Assembly: GCA_019638595.1 (NCBI GenBank)
Contig: JAHBTJ010000014.1
Location: 62,001 to 126,000, forward strand
Length of the DNA stretch: 64,000 bases
Reading direction: 5' to 3'
Source: Chitinophagaceae bacterium
Lineage (GTDB): Bacteria > Bacteroidota > Bacteroidia > Chitinophagales > Chitinophagaceae
Both the position numbers and the translations under genes were made by a program. Position 1 is the stretch's first letter. Each line of letters starts with the position of its first letter. The notes beneath the pieces were generated by a model that saw only the letters and a program-made list of their open reading frames with translations, searched no databases and was not told the DNA's origin. This document shows, piece after piece, positions 45,450 through 55,462 of this stretch.

Positions 45450-47720
45450 ATGTCTATGGTGTTCGATCTCGATCTCATCAAAAAAACATACGCCGACATG
45501 CCTGCTAAAATAGAAGCGGCACGTAAGCTAACCGGCACCCCTCTCACACTGGCAGAAAAAATATTATACGCCCACCTTTTTGAACCCGCCCAACGAGCTT
45601 ACGAAAGAGGAAAGGACTATGTAGATTTTGCACCGGACCGTGTAGCCATGCAGGACGCCACCGCGCAAATGGCTCTGTTACAATTCATGACCTGCGGCAG
45701 GGAAAAAGTAGCTGTTCCCTCAACTGTTCATTGCGATCACCTTATCCAGGCAAAAGTGGGTGCCGCCCAGGATCTGGCTACCGCAGTAGACGTAAATAAA
45801 GAAGTATACGATTTCCTTGCTTCTATTTCCAATAAATACGGTATCGGTTTCTGGAAAGCAGGCGCCGGTATTATTCACCAGGTAGTACTCGAAAACTACG
45901 CATTCCCGGGTGGAATGATGATTGGTACAGATTCGCACACGCCCAATGCAGGCGGTTTGGGCATGGTTGCCATTGGAGTAGGCGGCGCCGATGCAGTGGA
46001 TGTAATGGCCGGACTTGCCTGGGAACTGAAAATGCCTAGGCTGATTGGTATAAAGCTTACAGGGAAGTTAAACGGATGGGCAAGCGCCAAAGACGTGATA
46101 TTAAAAGTAGCCGGTATTTTAACGGTAAAAGGCGGTACGGGCGCCATCGTTGAATATTTTGGAGAGGGTGCAGACAACCTGAGCGCAACCGGCAAAGGCA
46201 CTATCTGCAATATGGGTGCTGAAATCGGAGCTACCTGTTCCATATTCGCTTACGATGATAAAATGGCTGCTTACCTGAAAGCTACCGGAAGAGAAGAAGT
46301 AGCAGCGCTGGCAGATGGCATTAAACAACATCTTCGCCCCGATGCGGAGGTATATGCCAATCCCGAAAAATATTACGATCAGCTAATTGAGATCAACCTC
46401 AGCGAACTGGAGCCATATGTAAATGGCCCTTTTACCCCCGACCTGGCATGGCCTATCAGCAAATTTGCCGAAGCGGTAAAAGCCAACCAATGGCCCGAAA
46501 GACTGGAAGTAGCCCTGATCGGCTCCTGTACCAACTCTTCTTACGAAGACATCAGCCGTTCCGCTTCGCTTGCTAAACAGGCCATAGATAAAAAATTAAA
46601 AACCAAAGCCGAGTTCACCATTACTCCCGGCAGTGAAACGGTAAGATATACTATAGAAAAAGACGGTTTCCTGAAAACCTTTGACCAGATAGGCGGCGTT
46701 GTACTGGCAAATGCCTGCGGCCCCTGCATCGGTCAATGGGCAAGGCATATTGACGATCCCAACCGCAAAAACTCCATCATCACCTCCTTTAACAGGAACT
46801 TTGCAAAACGCAACGACGGGCTGGCAAGCACGCACGCGTTTGTTGCTTCGCCTGAAATAGTGACCGCGTTCGCTATAGCCGGCGATCTTACTTTCAATCC
46901 GCTGAAGGATACACTGAAAAATGAGAACGGTGAGGAAGTAATGCTGGATGAACCGACAGGCGTTGAATTACCACCCAAAGGTTTTTCCGTAGATGATCCG
47001 GGTTACCAGGCGCCCGCGAAAGACGGCAGTAATGTGCAGGTGATCGTTAAACCCGATTCGCAACGCCTGCAATTGTTATCGCCTTTTACCCCCTGGGAGG
47101 GCACAGACCTGAAAGGATTAAAGCTGCTGATCAAAGCAAAAGGAAAATGTACAACAGACCATATTTCTATGGCCGGCCCCTGGTTGAAATTCCGCGGGCA
47201 CTTAGATAATATCAGCAACAACATGCTCATTGGCGCTATTAACTTTTACAACGAAAAAACCGACACTGTAAAAAATCAGCTTACCGGCGAATACGGACCT
47301 GTTCCCGCTACTGCGAGAGCATACAAGGCCGCCGGCATTGGAAGCATTGTGGTGGGCGATGAGAACTATGGTGAAGGCTCAAGCCGTGAACATGCTGCCA
47401 TGGAACCCCGCCATCTGGGAGTTAGAGCTATACTGGTAAGAAGCTTTGCACGTATACACGAAACCAATCTTAAAAAGCAGGGTATGCTGGCGCTTACCTT
47501 TGCCAATAAGGAAGATTACGATAAAGTGCAGGAAGATGACAGCATTGATATAACAGGGCTTACCAGCTTTGCCCCCGGCAAGCCTTTAACGGTTGTGCTC
47601 CACCATAAGGACGGCACATCCGATTCGATTACCGTTAACCATACCTACAACGATCAGCAGATACAGTGGTTTAAAGAAGGAGGCGCGCTGAACCTGATAA
47701 GAAAACAATTTTCAAAATAG
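45450..47720 (+). CDS. Aconitate hydratase
   Basis: A TCA-cycle enzyme that isomerises citrate and isocitrate through a 4Fe-4S cluster. The 756-residue form starting [12 protein letters not shown] fits the mitochondrial-type family length. ATGs at 45387 and a TTG at 45321 would add non-conserved residues upstream. Cluster cysteines are in [10 protein letters not shown] (about residue 360) and [10 protein letters not shown] (about 424-433). The early motif [17 protein letters not shown] and the swivel-domain [19 protein letters not shown] are intact. It is monocistronic, with its own promoter and terminator. Confidence 0.96.
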   Translation: MSMVFDLDLIKKTYADMPAKIEAARKLTGTPLTLAEKILYAHLFEPAQRAYERGKDYVDFAPDRVAMQDATAQMALLQFMTCGREKVAVPSTVHCDHLIQAKVGAAQDLATAVDVNKEVYDFLASISNKYGIGFWKAGAGIIHQVVLENYAFPGGMMIGTDSHTPNAGGLGMVAIGVGGADAVDVMAGLAWELKMPRLIGIKLTGKLNGWASAKDVILKVAGILTVKGGTGAIVEYFGEGADNLSATGKGTICNMGAEIGATCSIFAYDDKMAAYLKATGREEVAALADGIKQHLRPDAEVYANPEKYYDQLIEINLSELEPYVNGPFTPDLAWPISKFAEAVKANQWPERLEVALIGSCTNSSYEDISRSASLAKQAIDKKLKTKAEFTITPGSETVRYTIEKDGFLKTFDQIGGVVLANACGPCIGQWARHIDDPNRKNSIITSFNRNFAKRNDGLASTHAFVASPEIVTAFAIAGDLTFNPLKDTLKNENGEEVMLDEPTGVELPPKGFSVDDPGYQAPAKDGSNVQVIVKPDSQRLQLLSPFTPWEGTDLKGLKLLIKAKGKCTTDHISMAGPWLKFRGHLDNISNNMLIGAINFYNEKTDTVKNQLTGEYGPVPATARAYKAAGIGSIVVGDENYGEGSSREHAAMEPRHLGVRAILVRSFARIHETNLKKQGMLALTFANKEDYDKVQEDDSIDITGLTSFAPGKPLTVVLHHKDGTSDSITVNHTYNDQQIQWFKEGGALNLIRKQFSK

Positions 47721-47740
47721 ATTGCGGTTAGTAAAACAGA

Positions 47741-47776
47741 AAAGGTCCTGGCAATAGCCGGGACCTTTTTGTTTTT
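47741..47776 (+). terminator. Rho-independent terminator of the aconitase gene
   Basis: AAAGGTCC and GGACCTTT pair around an inner GGC/GCC stem and small loop, followed by a long T-rich run (TTTTTGTTTTTT). It lies 20 bp after the stop. Confidence 0.9.
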
Positions 47777-47894
47777 TAATGTCAAATAATTAACTGTACT
47801 TCTATGAACTTTCATATTTATATAATTAAATGTGTTAACCGGCCATACTGATCTGTCCTGTTCCTGAAACACAAGGCATATTTTCCGTAATTTC

Positions 47895-48488
47895 ATGCTT
47901 CTAACAGCGAAAGAGCAGGTGAACGCATATACCAGTTATAATGAGGAAGATCTATTACAACTGCTGCATTTGGGAGATGAAAAGGCATTTACCCTCATCT
48001 ACAACCAGTACTGGGACAAGCTGTATTTTCTGGCACACAAACATTTAAAATCATCTGTAGCCGCAGAAGAAATTGTACAGGATGTTTTTTTAACCATATG
48101 GCGTAAACGTAGTTCTATCCAGATACAATCGCTTACCCAATATCTTGCGGCCATGACACGCTATGCTATCTACAGGCATCTTGCCAAAGAAAAAAAACTG
48201 CCGCTGGTCAGTGATGCTGCTACCAGGGAGTATTTCAATGTGGCTAATGAGCAAGAAGCGCTTGACAATAAACTTTTACTTGAAATTATAAAAAAACTGT
48301 CGAACAGGCTGCCTGAAAAATGCAGGCTGGTCTTTATACGCAATAAACTGCTCGACCAGCCGCTACCGCAGGTGGCCCGCCAGCTATCCATCTCAGACAA
48401 GACCGCCGAAGCCCATCTTACCAAGGCATTAAAAGCCATTCGTAACAACATCAAAAAGTCCTTAATTTTATTTTTTACAGTTTATTAA
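47895..48488 (+). CDS. ECF-type RNA polymerase sigma-70 factor
   Basis: A 197-residue extracytoplasmic-function sigma factor of the Bacteroidota FecI/SigE-like group. Region 2 (about 25-95) has FTLIYNQYWDKLYFLAHK, IVQDVFLTIWRKR and the -10 binding part. Region 4 (about 125-185) has LPEKCRLVFIRNKLLDQPLP and the HTH KTAEAHLTKALKAIRNNI. It precedes a FecR anti-sigma gene and a SusC/SusD pair, the classic sigma/anti-sigma/transducer order. It probably directs transcription of the SusCD genes when the receptor binds ligand. Confidence 0.94.
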   Translation: MLLTAKEQVNAYTSYNEEDLLQLLHLGDEKAFTLIYNQYWDKLYFLAHKHLKSSVAAEEIVQDVFLTIWRKRSSIQIQSLTQYLAAMTRYAIYRHLAKEKKLPLVSDAATREYFNVANEQEALDNKLLLEIIKKLSNRLPEKCRLVFIRNKLLDQPLPQVARQLSISDKTAEAHLTKALKAIRNNIKKSLILFFTVY

Positions 48489-48570
48489 TATTTTTTTAAC
48501 CTCAACTAAGGGAGGCTTTTGTTTTTTATACTCTATGTATGGTAGAAACCTGACCAATTCTAACTAATTC

Positions 48571-49782
48571 ATGGATAAAGAACAGATTATAGCACTCGCT
48601 GAGCGTTTTGTAAAAGGTATTGCCACCGAAGAAGAGAAAGCCTTACTTCATCAATGGTACGATTCCTGGCAAGATGACGAGGAATTTATTTCAGTTGATA
48701 CCCCCCAATCCCCTGAAACCATCCGTGAAAGGATTCTGCTTCACCTGCAGCAATCCATGCAGCAAAATGCATCCACACCCCCCGTAAGATCCATTAAAAG
48801 AAATCGCTATAGCATTGTGGCAGCAGCAGCCGTAATGCTGTTACTGGCAGCAGGCACGGCTTATTATACGTATGTACAACGCGCTGAAAAGCCTGTTGCA
48901 GATGTGCCCAAAGCCATACAAACAGACGCGGCGCCTGGCGGCAACAAAGCTATGCTGACATTAAGCGACGGGGCTACCATCATGCTCGATAGTGCCGCAG
49001 ATGGAAATTTATCGCAACAGGGCGCTACAGAAATAGTAAAAACCAAAGACGGGCAGTTGGTATACAATATATCTGCAGAAGCCAATAAGTACCATGCCGC
49101 CGACGTATTGTATAATAAAATAAGTACCCCCAGGGGAGGGCAATACCAACTCACACTGCCCGACGGTACCCGGGTGTGGTTAAACGCCGCCTCCTCATTG
49201 CGCTATCCAACCACTTTTACGGGCGCCGAGCGGAAAGTAGAACTTACGGGAGAGGCTTATTTTGAAGTAACCCACGCCTCCCGGCAGGGCTCCGGAGCAG
49301 ACCTGCCTTTTATTGTTCAAACAGGTAACATGGATGTGAAAGTATTAGGCACACACTTTAATATTAACGCCTACGAGGACGAAGCAGACATTAAAACCAC
49401 ACTTCTTGAAGGAAGTGTGGATATTATCACCAGGCAAAATACAGTGCAGACCTTAAGGCTGTTGCCCGGTCAGCAATCGCAATGGAGTTACAACTCCGGG
49501 ATAATGAACCTTGTAAAAGACGCCGATATAGAGCAGGCTACCGCCTGGAAAAATGGACTATTTAAATTCAACAGCAGTGACCTGGCAAAGATCATGCGCC
49601 AGGTATCGCGCTGGTACGATGTTGATATTATATATGAAGGCAATGTAAAAGAAGAAACATTCAGCGGTGACATCCCCAGGAAAGAATATGCCAGTGAAGT
49701 ATTCAGGATGCTGGAAATGACAAAAACCGTGACGTTCACCATTGAAAATAAAACAGTAACCATTAAACCTTTTAAGAAATAA
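48571..49782 (+). CDS. FecR family anti-sigma factor
   Basis: A 403-residue inner-membrane regulator. The cytosolic N-terminal part (about 1-85; IALAERFVKGIATEEEKALL) contacts the sigma factor. One transmembrane helix follows (about 88-108; YSIVAAAAVMLLLAAGTAYY). The periplasmic FecR domain (about 185-285) has TPRGGQYQLTLPDGTRVWLN and TGEAYFEVTH, then a C-terminal secretin/TonB-like short domain (about 315-400). It pairs with the preceding ECF sigma gene and passes signals from the STN domain of the downstream SusC. Confidence 0.94.
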   Translation: MDKEQIIALAERFVKGIATEEEKALLHQWYDSWQDDEEFISVDTPQSPETIRERILLHLQQSMQQNASTPPVRSIKRNRYSIVAAAAVMLLLAAGTAYYTYVQRAEKPVADVPKAIQTDAAPGGNKAMLTLSDGATIMLDSAADGNLSQQGATEIVKTKDGQLVYNISAEANKYHAADVLYNKISTPRGGQYQLTLPDGTRVWLNAASSLRYPTTFTGAERKVELTGEAYFEVTHASRQGSGADLPFIVQTGNMDVKVLGTHFNINAYEDEADIKTTLLEGSVDIITRQNTVQTLRLLPGQQSQWSYNSGIMNLVKDADIEQATAWKNGLFKFNSSDLAKIMRQVSRWYDVDIIYEGNVKEETFSGDIPRKEYASEVFRMLEMTKTVTFTIENKTVTIKPFKK

Positions 49783-49801
49783 GAGCATTGCTCATAAAAA
49801 T

Positions 49802-49828
49802 GCCGGAAGTGTTGCGAGCACTCCCGGC
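49802..49828 (+). terminator. Possible attenuator hairpin between fecR and susC genes
   Basis: GCCGGAAGTG pairs with CACTCCCGGC with one mismatch around a 7-nt loop. No T-run follows, so full termination is unlikely. It may stabilise or partly uncouple the sigma/anti-sigma mRNA from the SusCD mRNA. Confidence 0.45.
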
Positions 49829-49899
49829 GGTAGTTTGAGCCAAACATGTTACATAACCCGTTACGATTATTTATTATTTAACCAAACCAATTCAAATCT

Positions 49900-52800
49900 A
49901 TGCAATTGACTGCATTTGTCAAAGTGCCACCCATTTTACCGGGGCGCTTTTTCACATCAAACCTATTTCTGATTATGAAGCTGACTGTCATTCTGATCAT
50001 TGTTGGCTGTTTACAGGTGAGTGCAAAAGGATATGCACAGCTTGTAACCCTGTCAAAAAAGAATGCCACACTACCCGAGGTATTTAAAGCAATCAAACAG
50101 CAAACAGGGTACAGTTTTCTTTACAACGACAAAACTTTGCGTAAAGGCCAAAGAGTGGATGTTGATTTTAAGCAAAGTCCCTTAGAGGATGTATTGCAAA
50201 CTTGTTTCCGCGATCAACCCCTCTCCTACGACATCGTAGACAAGACGATCATTATCAAGGAAAAAGAAGAATTGCCCGCTACTGTTGCTTCAGCGGAGGA
50301 TGAAGCGAAAGCAGATATTAAAGGAAAAATTACCGACGAAAACAACCTGCCGGTTATTGGTGCTACCGTTACGGAAAAAGGAACTACCAATTCAACAGCC
50401 ACTAATGATGCAGGTGAATTTACATTAACAACCTCATCGGCCAATGTTACGCTGGTGGTTAGCAGCGTAGGATTCGAAACCCGTGAAATAAAAGTGGTTG
50501 CGGGTACTCCGGTTACGGTAAAACTTGCCGTAAGCTCAACCAGCCTCGATGACGTGGTGGTAACTGCCCTTGGCGTAAAACGCGAGCGTCGCTCTATCGG
50601 GTATGCCGTAAGTACTATCAAAGCCGAGGAAATTACCAAGGCTGGTACTACAATGAACCCCTTCCTGGCACTCTATGGTAAAGCAGCGGGGGTAGGAGTT
50701 AATACCGGTGTTGCAGGTCCAATGGGGGGCTTAAAGATCAACGTTCGCGGAGCCTTCAGTCTTAACAACTCGCAAAATACAAGACCTTTGTTTGTGGTTG
50801 ACGGAGTGATCCTTTCTGACAGGGCAACCTCAATAGGCGGCTCCGTTGGCGCTGGTTACGACTATGGTGCAAACATCAATGATATCAACTCGCTCGATAT
50901 TGAATCCATCGACATCCTTAAAGGTGCGAAAGCTACGGTATTGTATGGAACCGATGCGGGAAACGGTGTTGTACTGATCACCACCAAAAGTGGTAAAAAT
51001 GCAAAAGGATTGGGTATGACCGGCTCTTTCCAGTACAGCATTGAAAAACCCCTTCAGTTCCTGGAATTACAGGACAAGTACGGATTGGGTGATAATATTT
51101 ATGATACCGTATATGCTACCCGTAACGGGCAAACTGTACGGAAGATCCCCAACAAAAGATTCAGCTTCGGACCGGCCTTCGATGGCTCTGACGTGATGTT
51201 CTACGACAGCTCCATGGTGAAGAACAACCCGAACGACAGCTATCGCAATCTTTTCAGTACCGGCAGCTCATATACTTCGAATGTGGCGATTTCCGGCTCC
51301 AGCGAAAAAGGCAGCTTGCGTGCGTCATATACCAATTATAAATACAATGATATCATCAGCCCGAACGCATGGCAACAACGTAATACCTTTAGCTTTAACG
51401 GTAATATAAAGGCTTCCAGGTTTGCCACTTTCGAACTGGTATCCAATATCTACAACATCGTATCGCAAAACAGGAGAGAAGCCAATAGCGGAAATATTGC
51501 ATGGGGCTTTCCTGTTGACTACCGGTATGACAATATGTACAATGACCTGTACCTGGATGAAACCGGTTATAAGAGAATTCTGGATACATATGGCGTAACA
51601 GACGCAAGCAACCTCATTGGCAACTACCTTTGGGCGCTTGATAAAAACAGGCAAAAAGATGACAAATTCCATATTGTTACTTCTGCCAAGGCCATTCTGA
51701 ATTTCAGCAAGCATGTTTTCTTCACCGGACAGTTCGGATTGGATTACGACAATACCAATTATACCTCTGAGGTAAGTGTAAATCGAATTTTTCCTGCGGT
51801 ACAAGGCGGAGGATTCAGTGTTAGAAAAGAAAACAATACAGTACAGACCTACCAGGGATTATTGAATTACGATAACGAGTTCATGAATGGTGATCTTCGC
51901 TTATCCGGTTTCGGCGGTTTTATTTACAGGCTGAGAACCACAGAGACCCTGGGAACCAATACCATCGGCGGTCTTAACTTCCCCGGCTGGTATTCTTTTA
52001 ATAACCAGGCTGGCATACCAGATGCAGGAAATGCTTACCTGCTAAGAAGTTATGGAAGAGGAAGCGATGTATTATACAGTGCAGTTGCTTCTGCTACTTT
52101 ATCATGGAAGAATGAATTTTACCTTGATCTTCAGGCACGCCAGGACTGGAACTCGACACTTCCTCCCGATAACAACAGGTATTTCTTCCCTGGTGCTTCA
52201 CTTACCTGGAACTATACAGAAAGGTATAACATTCCCTGGATGAACCGCGGTCAGGCAAGACTTGCATGGGCAGATGTAGGTAACGGAACATCGAGGTATT
52301 TTGCAAACAACCAGTACGACCTCGGCTACATTTCCGGAACAGGCGCACAGGCAGTAGTAGTAGGCCCTCCCGGAAGCATCATGCCTGATCCTTTAAGACC
52401 TGAAAGAAAGAGAGAATTCGAAATTGGTATCAATAACAGCTTCCTTAAGAACAACAGGATCACCATTGACCTGTCTTACTATACTAACAATGTTTATGAC
52501 CAGATCATTCGTCTCCCGGTATCGCAATCCTCAAGCTCTAACGGTTTGTTGATAAACGCAGGTAACGTGAGAAACAGCGGTTTTGAATTCTCAGTTACGG
52601 GAACACCAGTACTTTCAAAAGACTGGAGGTGGGATCTTACATTGAATGGTTCACGCAGAACATCCAAAGTAAAAGAACTGTACGGTAACCTTACAAAATA
52701 TAACTGGGGTAACCTCATCAACGGCAGCTCGGCTTACATCAGTGCAAACGTTGGACAACCTGCAGGAGAAATCATGGCATTTGACTACCTCCGCGACGAA

Positions 52801-53526
52801 AACGGCAATAAAGTGGTAAGCAGCGGTGGGTTGTATTCTTTAGATTCTGACCCGCTTAAAATGATCTCCAAAGGCAACGTTATGCCCAAAATGTTCGGGG
52901 GCTTCCTGTCTGATCTGAAGTATAAAAACTTTGCATTCAGAGTTGCGATAGATTATAAATATGGTGGCACTATTTTCTCTTACACCAACCAGCGTTTGTA
53001 TGGAGTTGGTCAATTGGAAAGTACACTGCCTAACAGGGATGAAGCCAGTGGCGGTATGGCTTATTACATAGGCCCGGGCAACCAGAAAATTGCATGGCAG
53101 CATGGCCAAACTGCGCCGGCAGAATCAATAGACGGAAAAGTGTATCATAACGGGATGATCTTACCGGGTGTGAAACTGGATGCAGACGGAAAATATGTTC
53201 CGAACGACATCATCATCGCTTCTTCTTCGTATTATCAAACCTATATCAACGACCTGTCAACTTCTTTCCCTCCGGATAATATCCGTAAAAACGACTACAT
53301 CAAATTAAGAGAAGTCGCATTGTCTTATACGCTGCCGATGAATGTTTCGCGTATGCTGCACCTGCAGGGACTTACGCTTACCGCAGCTGGCCGTAACCTG
53401 TTCTTCCTGTATAAATCAATTCCGAATATTGATGCAGAAGGTGCGATAGGATCGGATAGCTATGTTGAAAACACAGTGTTTCCCGGACAACAAACATTTT
53501 CATTTGGTGTGAATGTTAGTTTTTAA
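49900..53526 (+). CDS. SusC/RagA family TonB-linked outer membrane protein
   Basis: A 1208-residue outer-membrane transporter. After a long N-terminal signal (hydrophobic core about 27-38, cleavage near KGYAQ), an STN secretin/TonB-like signalling domain lies at about 48-122. It is followed by a carboxypeptidase-like domain (about 138-215; KGKITDENNLPVIGATV) and the TonB plug with VVTALGVKRERRSIGYAVS (about 222-240) and VLYGTDAGNGVVLITTKSG. The barrel ends in a terminal Phe (FGVNVSF). The STN domain marks it as a signal-transducing receptor for the upstream FecR/sigma pair. It is followed by SusD 17 bp downstream. Confidence 0.95.
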   Translation: MQLTAFVKVPPILPGRFFTSNLFLIMKLTVILIIVGCLQVSAKGYAQLVTLSKKNATLPEVFKAIKQQTGYSFLYNDKTLRKGQRVDVDFKQSPLEDVLQTCFRDQPLSYDIVDKTIIIKEKEELPATVASAEDEAKADIKGKITDENNLPVIGATVTEKGTTNSTATNDAGEFTLTTSSANVTLVVSSVGFETREIKVVAGTPVTVKLAVSSTSLDDVVVTALGVKRERRSIGYAVSTIKAEEITKAGTTMNPFLALYGKAAGVGVNTGVAGPMGGLKINVRGAFSLNNSQNTRPLFVVDGVILSDRATSIGGSVGAGYDYGANINDINSLDIESIDILKGAKATVLYGTDAGNGVVLITTKSGKNAKGLGMTGSFQYSIEKPLQFLELQDKYGLGDNIYDTVYATRNGQTVRKIPNKRFSFGPAFDGSDVMFYDSSMVKNNPNDSYRNLFSTGSSYTSNVAISGSSEKGSLRASYTNYKYNDIISPNAWQQRNTFSFNGNIKASRFATFELVSNIYNIVSQNRREANSGNIAWGFPVDYRYDNMYNDLYLDETGYKRILDTYGVTDASNLIGNYLWALDKNRQKDDKFHIVTSAKAILNFSKHVFFTGQFGLDYDNTNYTSEVSVNRIFPAVQGGGFSVRKENNTVQTYQGLLNYDNEFMNGDLRLSGFGGFIYRLRTTETLGTNTIGGLNFPGWYSFNNQAGIPDAGNAYLLRSYGRGSDVLYSAVASATLSWKNEFYLDLQARQDWNSTLPPDNNRYFFPGASLTWNYTERYNIPWMNRGQARLAWADVGNGTSRYFANNQYDLGYISGTGAQAVVVGPPGSIMPDPLRPERKREFEIGINNSFLKNNRITIDLSYYTNNVYDQIIRLPVSQSSSSNGLLINAGNVRNSGFEFSVTGTPVLSKDWRWDLTLNGSRRTSKVKELYGNLTKYNWGNLINGSSAYISANVGQPAGEIMAFDYLRDENGNKVVSSGGLYSLDSDPLKMISKGNVMPKMFGGFLSDLKYKNFAFRVAIDYKYGGTIFSYTNQRLYGVGQLESTLPNRDEASGGMAYYIGPGNQKIAWQHGQTAPAESIDGKVYHNGMILPGVKLDADGKYVPNDIIIASSSYYQTYINDLSTSFPPDNIRKNDYIKLREVALSYTLPMNVSRMLHLQGLTLTAAGRNLFFLYKSIPNIDAEGAIGSDSYVENTVFPGQQTFSFGVNVSF

Positions 53527-53543
53527 CGCATAAACGAATTACA

Positions 53544-55295
53544 ATGAAACGTACGATAATATATTTCAGTTTATTAATTACAGCAGGATTGGGTTCCTGT
53601 CAGAAAGACCTGGAAAAGCGATTTTATAACCAGGACCAGTTAAGCGAAGGCATCACCGATATCGTTCCGGGCTTATTCACGAGAACGATCAGTGAAAACA
53701 AAATATTTGTACAGGACTATGGCGAATGGTATTACCTCATGAGTGGCGGTACCAGCATTAGCGGCTATGCACAACTGGCACAACGTTATGTAACCGATCG
53801 ATATGCATGGTTTGCCGAATACAATGACCTTTCCACCGGCAACGGATTCGACGATTTCCCCATTACCAGCCAGGGATACTTTGAAGGAAGTTACCGCAGG
53901 CTGAAAACCTGGGAAAGCCTGAAAACCGAATGGGAAAAAAGAGAAGGACAGGCTAAGCTTGATGCCGAGCTCTATTACAAGCTCGTAAGTCTTGTGAAAG
54001 CTTACCAAACAGGAAAACTGGTAGACCTTTTTAATTCGGTGCCTTATTCCAAAGCTTTCCAGGCTGGCAACAACAGTCCTGAATATTGGTATCCCGCCTA
54101 TGATGATCCAAAGGAAACGTACAAAACCATTATAGCAGAGATTGGCGACCTGGCCAATTCGTTTAAGCCTGCTTACGATCAAATGTCTTCCACTGCACAA
54201 AAGATCTTTATCCAACAGGATGTTGTATTCAAAGGCAATATCGACAAATGGATTGAATTTGCTAATGCTACACGTCTGAAACTCCTGGTTCGTATTGCAG
54301 GTGTAGATGAAGCATATGCAAAACCATTGATCCAGGAAACACTGGGCAGGCAATTGCCGGCTGCCGACCTTACCTTCCCTATCTGGTTCGATACTGATCA
54401 GAAAAATGGTGGTGGTTTCTGGATGCGTGGTCTGTACGAAAATACTTATGCTTCGTTCATTCCAAATATCATCATGAAACGCCTGAACTATGGAGACAGC
54501 GCTTATGAATCAGGCATTGACGATCCACGTTTACCTGTAATAGCTATGCCCACAATGTATAACGATTACAAAGGCATTTCCTATAACACAGATGCCCTTA
54601 AACCGGGTTATACTGCCGGCGACAGGTATTATCCATATGCCGACAATTTACCAAGCAGCCTGGCACAGAATGCCTATTCTATGTACAATTTTGCAACGTA
54701 TACCCGCAACGATAAAATGCCGGTGTATATGTTCTCATTAGCTGAACTGGATTTGCTGCTGGCGGAAATTGCATTGAAAGACCTGGGTAACACAGGCAAA
54801 GCTGCAGAAGAACATATCAAAGATGCAGTGATCCACTCTACCGACTTCTATTATGCGCTCAACCAGGCAAGTAGTTTTAAAGACGACCCCGATGCCCAGG
54901 GCGTAGCTGCACCTTTGTATCCAGCCAAACCCGATGCTGGTACTATTGCAGCCTGGGGTGATAAAGTGAAAGCGAAATTTACTGCGGCTGCCAGTACCGA
55001 CCATAAAATGGAGATCCTGATGCAGCAGAAATTCATCCATCTCAACATCCTGCATCCTTACGAATGCTGGGCAGAGTTGAGAAGAACAGGACATCCTAAA
55101 CTCGAACCGTTCACCTGGAGTGGTAACGTGTGGACTCCCTTCCCTGAAAGAGTTCGCTACCCTTCTGATGAGATCATTAATAATGCTGAAAACTTATCAA
55201 AGGTTTCGGGCGAGAACAATATGACATCTAAAATATTCTGGGTTCCGGCCAACAGGAATACTGACCTGTACTGGGACAACTACAACTATGAATAA
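53544..55295 (+). CDS. SusD/RagB family nutrient-binding outer membrane lipoprotein
   Basis: A 583-residue surface lipoprotein (lipobox LGSC, Cys19), the lid of the SusC transporter. The N-terminal KRFYNQDQLSEGITDI and helical repeats with KLVSLVKAYQTGKLVDLFNSVPYSKAF (split here for length) are typical of the SusD-like group-2 family. MFSLAELDLLLAEIALKDLG, the conserved TPR-like ligand-face helix, and HPYECWAELRRTGHP near the C-terminus are also present. The ligand is probably a glycan or peptide, unknown. It is tightly linked to the SusC gene (17 bp). Confidence 0.93.
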   Translation: MKRTIIYFSLLITAGLGSCQKDLEKRFYNQDQLSEGITDIVPGLFTRTISENKIFVQDYGEWYYLMSGGTSISGYAQLAQRYVTDRYAWFAEYNDLSTGNGFDDFPITSQGYFEGSYRRLKTWESLKTEWEKREGQAKLDAELYYKLVSLVKAYQTGKLVDLFNSVPYSKAFQAGNNSPEYWYPAYDDPKETYKTIIAEIGDLANSFKPAYDQMSSTAQKIFIQQDVVFKGNIDKWIEFANATRLKLLVRIAGVDEAYAKPLIQETLGRQLPAADLTFPIWFDTDQKNGGGFWMRGLYENTYASFIPNIIMKRLNYGDSAYESGIDDPRLPVIAMPTMYNDYKGISYNTDALKPGYTAGDRYYPYADNLPSSLAQNAYSMYNFATYTRNDKMPVYMFSLAELDLLLAEIALKDLGNTGKAAEEHIKDAVIHSTDFYYALNQASSFKDDPDAQGVAAPLYPAKPDAGTIAAWGDKVKAKFTAAASTDHKMEILMQQKFIHLNILHPYECWAELRRTGHPKLEPFTWSGNVWTPFPERVRYPSDEIINNAENLSKVSGENNMTSKIFWVPANRNTDLYWDNYNYE

Positions 55296-55319
55296 GTTTT
55301 TTCGCTGTTAGTTTTATAC

Positions 55320-55349
55320 GAACGCTCTATTCTTAGAGCGTTCTTTTTA
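55320..55349 (+). terminator. Rho-independent terminator after susD
   Basis: A perfect 10-bp stem (GAACGCTCTA with TAGAGCGTTC), loop TTCT, followed by TTTTTATT. It ends the SusCD transcript, so the next gene needs its own promoter or read-through. Confidence 0.92.
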
Positions 55350-55462
55350 TTACCTGTGCAAGCCTTTTTTTCTTAAATATTTTCGATCCTGCCTATAGTA
55401 TCTTTCATACAGATCACTTCTCTGCTTTTAAGTATTGTAATTGAATCTAAAAATCAACAGGC